NCBI GenBank assembly: GCA_014885115.2
Contig: WKLE02000936.1
Location: forward strand, 1,906-65,905
DNA from: Asterionellopsis glacialis
Taxonomy: Eukaryota; Bacillariophyta; Plagiogrammaphyceae; Rhaphoneidales; Asterionellopsidaceae
DNA: 64,000 nucleotides
Direction of reading: 5' to 3'
Numbering within the stretch: position 1 is the first letter of the stretch; each line of letters begins with the position of its first letter. The notes under the pieces are model-generated. The model was not told the DNA's origin. It saw nothing but the letters and a program-made list of their open reading frames with translations, and ran no database searches. This document shows positions 58,839-64,000 of this stretch, in pieces. The position numbers and the translations under genes are program-made.

Positions 58839-61700
58839 TTAGTCTTCTTTTCCAAGTAGACCATCAAAAACATTAAGGAGATTGCTCAAACTAGGGGACT
58901 TCATATATGTGTCAACGCCGTAGTCATATTCAAACAATTCATTTTCTTTTTCCAACTCTCTAATTCGGTTGATATCTCTTTCCAAGACACTCTTATCCTT
59001 GTGCATGAGGATTACACTTCCGACACAACTGTATAAATCTACTGTGTACTCGACCATTGAACCCGTTTTTACGCCGGTCTCGAAGGAGACGAATGATGCC
59101 ATTTTCATGATCTCATCAAACCCTGGTGTTGACTTTACTTTACCGCGGGAATATGAAACTAAGATAGCTTCTTGACCAGAAGCCTTGAATGGGCTCGGTG
59201 GTCTATCTGGTAAAATAGAAAAGGCTTTTTTGTCAAGATAGGAATCGACTGTAGCTTCGACTTGTGAATACCCTCCAGTTAAACCACGACACAACGGCCT
59301 CCAGTTGCCATCACCACCATGAGCACGACAATTCATCTCGACTAAACAGGGACCATTCGGAGTCATCATTACCTCTGCATGTGACGGCCCATTCTTCAGT
59401 CCCAATGCATCCAAGACGGCTCTGGTGTACGGAATAAGAAGTTTCGCCTCGGGTGATTGCGAATCGATTGGAACACACCCAAAGTAAACAAATGCAGCAC
59501 CATTCGCGGGACGTTTATCGTACACCCATACCATCATAGTCTTGTGAATTCCATCACGAGACACATGGTCAATAACATACTCTTTACCCCTGAGGAACTC
59601 TTGGCAAAGTACAGAAGGACAAGCTGATCCGTTGTCTCTTGAAGTAGATTTCATTAAAAGATGGAAGTGTTCTTTGGCTTCGTCAAAATCGTGACAAAGC
59701 TTTACTCCATCAGAACCAGCTGATTCGACAGGTTTAAGTACTACCGGGTATGCTTCAGTCTTTAGAAATTCTTCCACATCTTCAAATTTACTTCCGCAAG
59801 ATTGACGTACAGAACGGAGCCCGGCGGCCTTGATGAGTTCTTGTTGAATTTTCTTATCACGACGATTTGGCACCTCTGTTCCATTGGTACGAACTTCCAA
59901 TTCCTCTGAGAGTGCATCTGCCATATCAACACCTGCTTCGCCACCAGCAACACACCCAATGACTCGAAGTTTGCCAGCTGCTGCACGTACTTGTTTGGCA
60001 ATGTCGGCGAGTGTACCATCCTGTTCTGTCACTTTTGCATGGTAGACAAGATCACCGCAAGCTGCTGGAATATGCGTTGTCATCTCACTCTTGGCAAAAT
60101 TTTTAGTGTACAACGCAATGACCTTAAATGTCCGACTAAGGATCTCTTTCACAACATGGCATCCAGTGGAATACGGATTCACAACAATAATAACTTCATT
60201 TGAAGCATCAACAGTGGTCATTCTCTTAACAAGACCTCGAAGTTCTGGCCTATCGAGGGAATGATGACGAACAAGATTAGGTCCATCAGAAGAAAATACA
60301 CGGCGGTGGCGGTGGTCATCAGTTTCATTGGCGTAGATAATTTGATCTGTTTCTGGCCTCTTGAGATTCTCAAGTTTGGTTTCGAAATCAAAAAGGCCAT
60401 GGATAGACTCCATATAACGAATGAATTCAATATCTCTCTTCAACACATCCTTGTCTTCGTGGACTAGAATGACGCTTCCGACATGACCATAAAGGTCGAC
60501 AGTGTAATCAACTTGTGATCCTTTCTTAATACCTGTTTCCAGTACAACGAATGATGGAAGATGCTTAATAACATTGTATCCTGGTGTGGAAACTACAGTT
60601 CCTTTTGAATATGATACCATAATAACTTCTTGGCCGTGTGCCTTAAATGGACTGGGATGTTTATTTGGTAGAGCATCGAATTGAGCTTCATCAAGGTATG
60701 CATAGACAGTTCCCTCTACTTGAGAATACCCTCCTGTCAATGCACGGCATAGTGGTCTCCAATTACCATCACCACCATGGGCACGACAATTCATCTCCAC
60801 TAGACAAGGACCTTCCGGTGTCATCATGACTTCTCCATGAGATGGTCCATTGACAACACCTAGAGAATCAAGTACGGCTCGGACGTACGGGATAAGGATC
60901 TTGGCTTCGGGTGATTCAGAATCAATCGGAACACATCCGTAATAAACAAAGGCAGATCCATTGGCAGGTCGTTTGTCGTAAACCCATACCATGGTAGTTT
61001 TGTGAATGCCATTGCGTGATACATGATCAACGACATATTCCTTACCACGGAGGAATTCTTGACATAGGACAAGGGGGCATGCTCCTCCATTATCCTTGGA
61101 TGTTGATTTCATCAAGGTATGGAAGTGATTCTTGGCTTCCTCAAAGGAATAACATAGTTTTACACCATCAGATCCTGCCGAATCGACAGGTTTCAAAACG
61201 ACAGGATATTCTTCTGTTGTAAGGAATTTTTCGACTTCACCTTCAAATACACTCCCCCCTGCCTGACGGACAGATCGTAATCCTGCAGCCTTGATAAGTT
61301 CTTGTTGACGTTTCTTATCTCTTCGATTAGGAATGGCTGTACCATTCGTACGGATGCCTAACTTTTCAGATAAGGCATCGGCCAAATCAACGCCCGCTTC
61401 ACCACCAGCAAAGCATGCAACGACAGAGAAGGGGTTAGCCGCACTGTAAATAGCATTAGCTGTATCTGTGAGTGTGTCCTTTTCAATAAGTTCTGCATGA
61501 TACGTCAGTCCACGACATGTTGCAGGAATGTGAGTTTTCATTTCACTTTCACTAAAGTTTTTCGTGTACAAGGCAATCAAAGAATATCCTTGCTTTCCCA
61601 TTTCTTGTGCAATCACACATCCTGTCGAATATGGATTCACAACGACAACAATACCACCAGCTCCATTGGTATTAGGTGGAGTTTGAGATAAGGGTGTCAT
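58839..61700 (-). CDS. tandem double ATP-grasp ligase
   Basis: From the ATG at 61700 the protein has 953 residues and consists of two homologous ~460-residue modules (about 61650-60300 and 60210-58850). Each starts with a Rossmann-like VVVNPYSTGCVIAQEM / IVVNPYSTGCHVVKEI segment. GGEAGVDLADALSEKLGIRT follows, then NRRDKKRQQELIKAAGLRS and the ATP-grasp lysine strand YPVVLKPVDSAGSDGVKLC. LCQEFLRGKEYVVDHVSRNG and the metal-site LVEMNCRAHGGDGNWRPLC are also present. Both copies keep these residues, so both may be active. ATP-grasp enzymes make acyl-phosphate intermediates to form amide bonds; this type resembles amino-acid/dipeptide ligases (BacD/carnosine-synthase-like), substrate unknown. The frame stays open upstream of 61700 and encodes a hydrophobic stretch (FTIILCVSLFLFSKLHTFTN) but no ATG. 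A membrane-anchored form would need another start or exon. Confidence 0.85.
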   Translation of the reverse strand: MTPLSQTPPNTNGAGGIVVVVNPYSTGCVIAQEMGKQGYSLIALYTKNFSESEMKTHIPATCRGLTYHAELIEKDTLTDTANAIYSAANPFSVVACFAGGEAGVDLADALSEKLGIRTNGTAIPNRRDKKRQQELIKAAGLRSVRQAGGSVFEGEVEKFLTTEEYPVVLKPVDSAGSDGVKLCYSFEEAKNHFHTLMKSTSKDNGGACPLVLCQEFLRGKEYVVDHVSRNGIHKTTMVWVYDKRPANGSAFVYYGCVPIDSESPEAKILIPYVRAVLDSLGVVNGPSHGEVMMTPEGPCLVEMNCRAHGGDGNWRPLCRALTGGYSQVEGTVYAYLDEAQFDALPNKHPSPFKAHGQEVIMVSYSKGTVVSTPGYNVIKHLPSFVVLETGIKKGSQVDYTVDLYGHVGSVILVHEDKDVLKRDIEFIRYMESIHGLFDFETKLENLKRPETDQIIYANETDDHRHRRVFSSDGPNLVRHHSLDRPELRGLVKRMTTVDASNEVIIVVNPYSTGCHVVKEILSRTFKVIALYTKNFAKSEMTTHIPAACGDLVYHAKVTEQDGTLADIAKQVRAAAGKLRVIGCVAGGEAGVDMADALSEELEVRTNGTEVPNRRDKKIQQELIKAAGLRSVRQSCGSKFEDVEEFLKTEAYPVVLKPVESAGSDGVKLCHDFDEAKEHFHLLMKSTSRDNGSACPSVLCQEFLRGKEYVIDHVSRDGIHKTMMVWVYDKRPANGAAFVYFGCVPIDSQSPEAKLLIPYTRAVLDALGLKNGPSHAEVMMTPNGPCLVEMNCRAHGGDGNWRPLCRGLTGGYSQVEATVDSYLDKKAFSILPDRPPSPFKASGQEAILVSYSRGKVKSTPGFDEIMKMASFVSFETGVKTGSMVEYTVDLYSCVGSVILMHKDKSVLERDINRIRELEKENELFEYDYGVDTYMKSPSLSNLLNVFDGLLGKED

Positions 61701-62634
61701 GACTTTTGTTTTTGGATGCTTGTCGTCTGAATGACACGATACAGAAGGAAAAACAAACAAATTCGTGAAAGTGTGCAGTTTCGAGAAAAGAAACAAACTG
61801 ACACAAAGTATTATTGTGAATCGAAAAAAAGCATCTTTCTTTCTTCTCTCGTTTTTCCGGTCGATTGTTTGTTTAGATGGACCACGTACAACCAAAATGG
61901 AGTGGAAAATGCAAATGTGTAGTAGAAGACAATTTCAAAATAGTGCTTTTCCTTTCGGGGATTTTGATTCGCGAAAAAGTTGGAAATAATTATGATTACT
62001 AACAAAACGGGTACAGAAGACAAATCTAGGTTATCACCTGTTTAGATTCGATTGTACTACAAATCTGATAAAAGGTTCTCATGAAAATTCAGATTGTTTC
62101 AGCCAATCATAATTTTAGATGCTGGTTCGCATCTGTCAACCACTGATCAACTCCGACTAACCCTAATATTTAACTAGGGAGTAATGCCGGAATCAGGAAA
62201 TACACACCCAGTAAACTTGCATTTTGCATTTTCGAATCGTTTTTTGTCGTTGATTAGACGTAATTTTATACCAGAAAAATCCGAACACATTTTACTGGTT
62301 GTGGTGGACTGGTGAAATACCTGCACAAAATGAATGACACACATTCATCAACACCCTACAACTACACCACGTCGCAATCGGCTCACCAAGGACTCGCCAC
62401 AAAACCATCAATTCTCCACCAAAACAGACAACGACACTTTCGCTCCTTGTCAGCATTTAGACCGATATCTTCCTGACTCAAAACTGCCAAAGCAACGGAT
62501 ATCTAAAAACAACAGATAATATATCATTAAATTGTGAAATTTCATTTTTGAATCACCTTCTTTTCTTAGATTGGAAAGTCCATTGCTGCAACCAAGTTGT
62601 TCGAACGTAGACGACGAAGAAAAATTAGTCAAAA
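61701..62634. other. intergenic between divergent ATP-grasp and SLC35F6-like genes
   Basis: Divergent promoter region. Its left end is the open, ATG-less upstream frame of the ATP-grasp gene. Its right end is probably the 5' leader of the transporter, including a short open frame at 62334-62519 (MTHIHQHPTTTPRRNRL) that shows no domain. No GTACC repeats occur here. Confidence 0.4.
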
Positions 62635-64000
62635 ATGAGTGGAGCTCAGCAAAAGGAGTCACCGAAACAATGTGGAATTGTACAATACATTATTTTTCTT
62701 TTGGCCATTCTTGCTGGGACAGCATGCTCTATTTGTTCCAAGGTCATGATGGGCTTACATAGTGTTGGAGTGGATGGAACAGTAGAACAATTTAGTAAAC
62801 CAATCTTTCAAACATTTGGTATGTTTGTGGGTATGATGTTTGGTCTTGTTATGCATTGGGTGGTTGTGGCATTTAAAATTCCATTCCCTGGCTACCATGA
62901 AGACAGTAATGGCAACAACAACAGCAACAACAACAACAACAAGTCTAACCACCAAGAAAACGGAGTACGACCTTCTGAAAAAACAAACCTTTTATCAAAG
63001 GTCGAATCTGGAACGGCACTTTCAGTGGAGGAGGATGAAACACCCTCACAAAATTTACCATTATGGATGTAAGTAGATTGAAACTGAAAGCATTACATGT
63101 TTAGAAAATGACAGAACCAAGTTTAAAGTCACATGCTTTAAAAATGGCTAAATTTGTTCTTTTGCTCGTTTCCTCACATTCGATTTTTTTCTCATCTACA
63201 AACAGGTACTTTTTCTTGGCCATTCCATCCATATTCGATCTTGCAGCTACAGCTTTATGTATGATGGGTTTACAATATTTGGATGTTAGTATTTATCAAA
63301 TGTTACGTGGGTCTGGTATTATCTTTGTAGCCATTATGAAGCAACATGTCCTTCGCCATCACTTGTATAGCTTCCAATGGGTTGGAGTTTTTTGGAATGT
63401 CATTAGTGTCATTCTTGTTGGCAGTACAGCTATGCTCAATTCCAGTAATGAACAACAACAAAGCGATGGCAAAGGTAGTGGTGAAGCTCTTTTGGGGGTC
63501 ATGTTGGTTATGTTAGGTGCATTCGTACAGGCATGTCAATTTGTCTTCGAAGAAAAGGTCATGACCATGGATATTCCCACACCACCCTTGTTACTTATTG
63601 GTATGGAAGGTCTTTGGGGAACAGTGTTGTGTCTATTCGTTGTATACCCCCTCGTTTACGTATTACCTGGGTCAGATCATGGTTCATACGAAGATCCCTT
63701 CAACACATTCGAAATGTTCAAGAACTCTTCTACCATCCAATATGCATTCATGATTTACTTTGTTGTTATATTTTTATACAACCTATTTGCCATCCTTGTT
63801 ACATTCATGCTAAGCAGTGTATGGCATGCTATTTTGGATAACTTTCGTCCCATTTCGGTATGGACTGTCGATTTGCTTATTTTTTATGTTATCATGGAAG
63901 AAGGTGGTACCTTTGGTGAACCATGGACTAAATATAGTTTCGTTCAAGTCCTTGGTATGTTTGTGTTATTGTATGGAACCTCAATTTACAATGCACCCAA
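62635..64000 (+). CDS. SLC35F6-like drug/metabolite transporter, 3' end beyond window
   Basis: Exon 1 62635-63068 and exon 2 from 63206 (137-nt intron, GTAAGT...AAACAG) are read in frame to the window edge; about 408 residues are visible. The protein has the ten-helix drug/metabolite transporter fold: IIFLLAILAGTACSICSKVM (helix 1), FGMFVGMMFGLVMHWVVVAF, FFLAIPSIFDLAATALCMMG, YLDVSIYQMLRGSGIIFVAI, FQWVGVFWNVISVILVGSTA, and FVQACQFVFEEKVM with the family's EEK. It continues with PPLLLIGMEGLWGTVLCLFV and SSVWHAILDNFRPISVWTVD. This order matches SLC35F6 (C2orf18), a nucleotide-sugar-transporter-like protein of lysosomal or mitochondrial membranes, and its plant relatives. An Asn-rich insert (near 62910-62942) lies in the loop after helix 2. 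The last helix (FVQVLGMFVLLYGTSIYNAP) is nearly complete at the edge. Confidence 0.85.

Noticed and set aside
61811..62023. Minus-strand hydrophobic frame upstream of the ATP-grasp gene as a signal-peptide exon
   Set aside because: It is in another frame and I found no convincing splice pair to join it to the ATP-grasp reading frame.
1..64000. CRISPR arrays, tRNA and rRNA genes
   Set aside because: No regularly spaced direct repeats with unique spacers and no cloverleaf or GGTTCGA-type T-arm context were seen; the genome is eukaryotic.

Overview
The window is nuclear DNA of a unicellular photosynthetic eukaryote, most probably a diatom (stramenopile). The evidence is: short GT-AG introns of about 98-148 nt that mostly rejoin conserved protein domains; intron-poor genes packed on both strands; signal peptides followed by a Phe-containing ASAFAP-like motif (secondary-plastid import) on three proteins; and protein types common in diatoms, such as helicase-associated repeats, a short bHLH factor, a chromodomain DNA methyltransferase and a protein ending in a KVRF...EKAALFYT block. 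The genus cannot be read from the sequence. One run of Ns (48930-49046) marks an assembly gap.

Layout. 0-2.2 kb: a decayed Tc1/mariner-type transposon. 2.8-3.9 kb: a CRAL-TRIO lipid-binding protein. 5.4-5.7 kb: a block of GGTACC/CCAGGTAC palindromic repeats that recurs in many intergenic gaps. 6.1-8.7 kb: a four-helix membrane protein with an RS-repeat tail, facing a single-helix repeat protein (8.9-10.2 kb). 10.65-11.76 kb: an intron-free bacterial operon fragment (end of rluD, all of pgeF, start of a VKOR gene) bounded on both sides by host repeat sequence. 12.7-14.0 kb: bHLH factor with polyglutamine. 16.2-18.8 kb: inward-rectifier K+ channel. 18.9-19.8 kb: helicase-associated repeat protein. 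21.7-23.0 kb: unknown nuclear-looking protein. 25.0-27.5 kb: chromodomain/BAH-like cytosine DNA methyltransferase. 27.7-28.6 kb: plastid-targeted TLDc-like protein. 29.7-31.5 kb: RING/TRAF zinc-finger protein. 31.7-34.0 kb: FYVE-ankyrin protein. 34.9-39.5 kb: Strawberry-notch helicase. 39.6-40.3 kb: plastid-type nucleoside diphosphate kinase, divergent from a CDV3-like gene (40.8-41.9 kb). 42.2-42.8 kb: unknown. 43.1-44.3 kb: leucine-rich repeat protein. 44.9-46.5 kb: MFS transporter. 47.0-47.6 kb: plastid membrane protein. 49.6-52.5 kb: large conserved protist protein. 53.1-57.9 kb: five-exon xanthine dehydrogenase/aldehyde oxidase family enzyme. 58.8-61.7 kb: a protein made of two tandem ATP-grasp ligase modules. 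62.6 kb to the right edge: SLC35F6-type transporter, cut by the window end.

The genes form no single pathway; this is ordinary mixed nuclear gene content. The loci that stand out are the bacterial operon fragment inside a host intergenic repeat zone, the duplicated ATP-grasp protein, the chromodomain methyltransferase with an altered catalytic loop, and the dispersed palindromic GTACC repeats. Splice sites were placed by eye from GT/AG consensus and reading-frame continuity, without transcript support.
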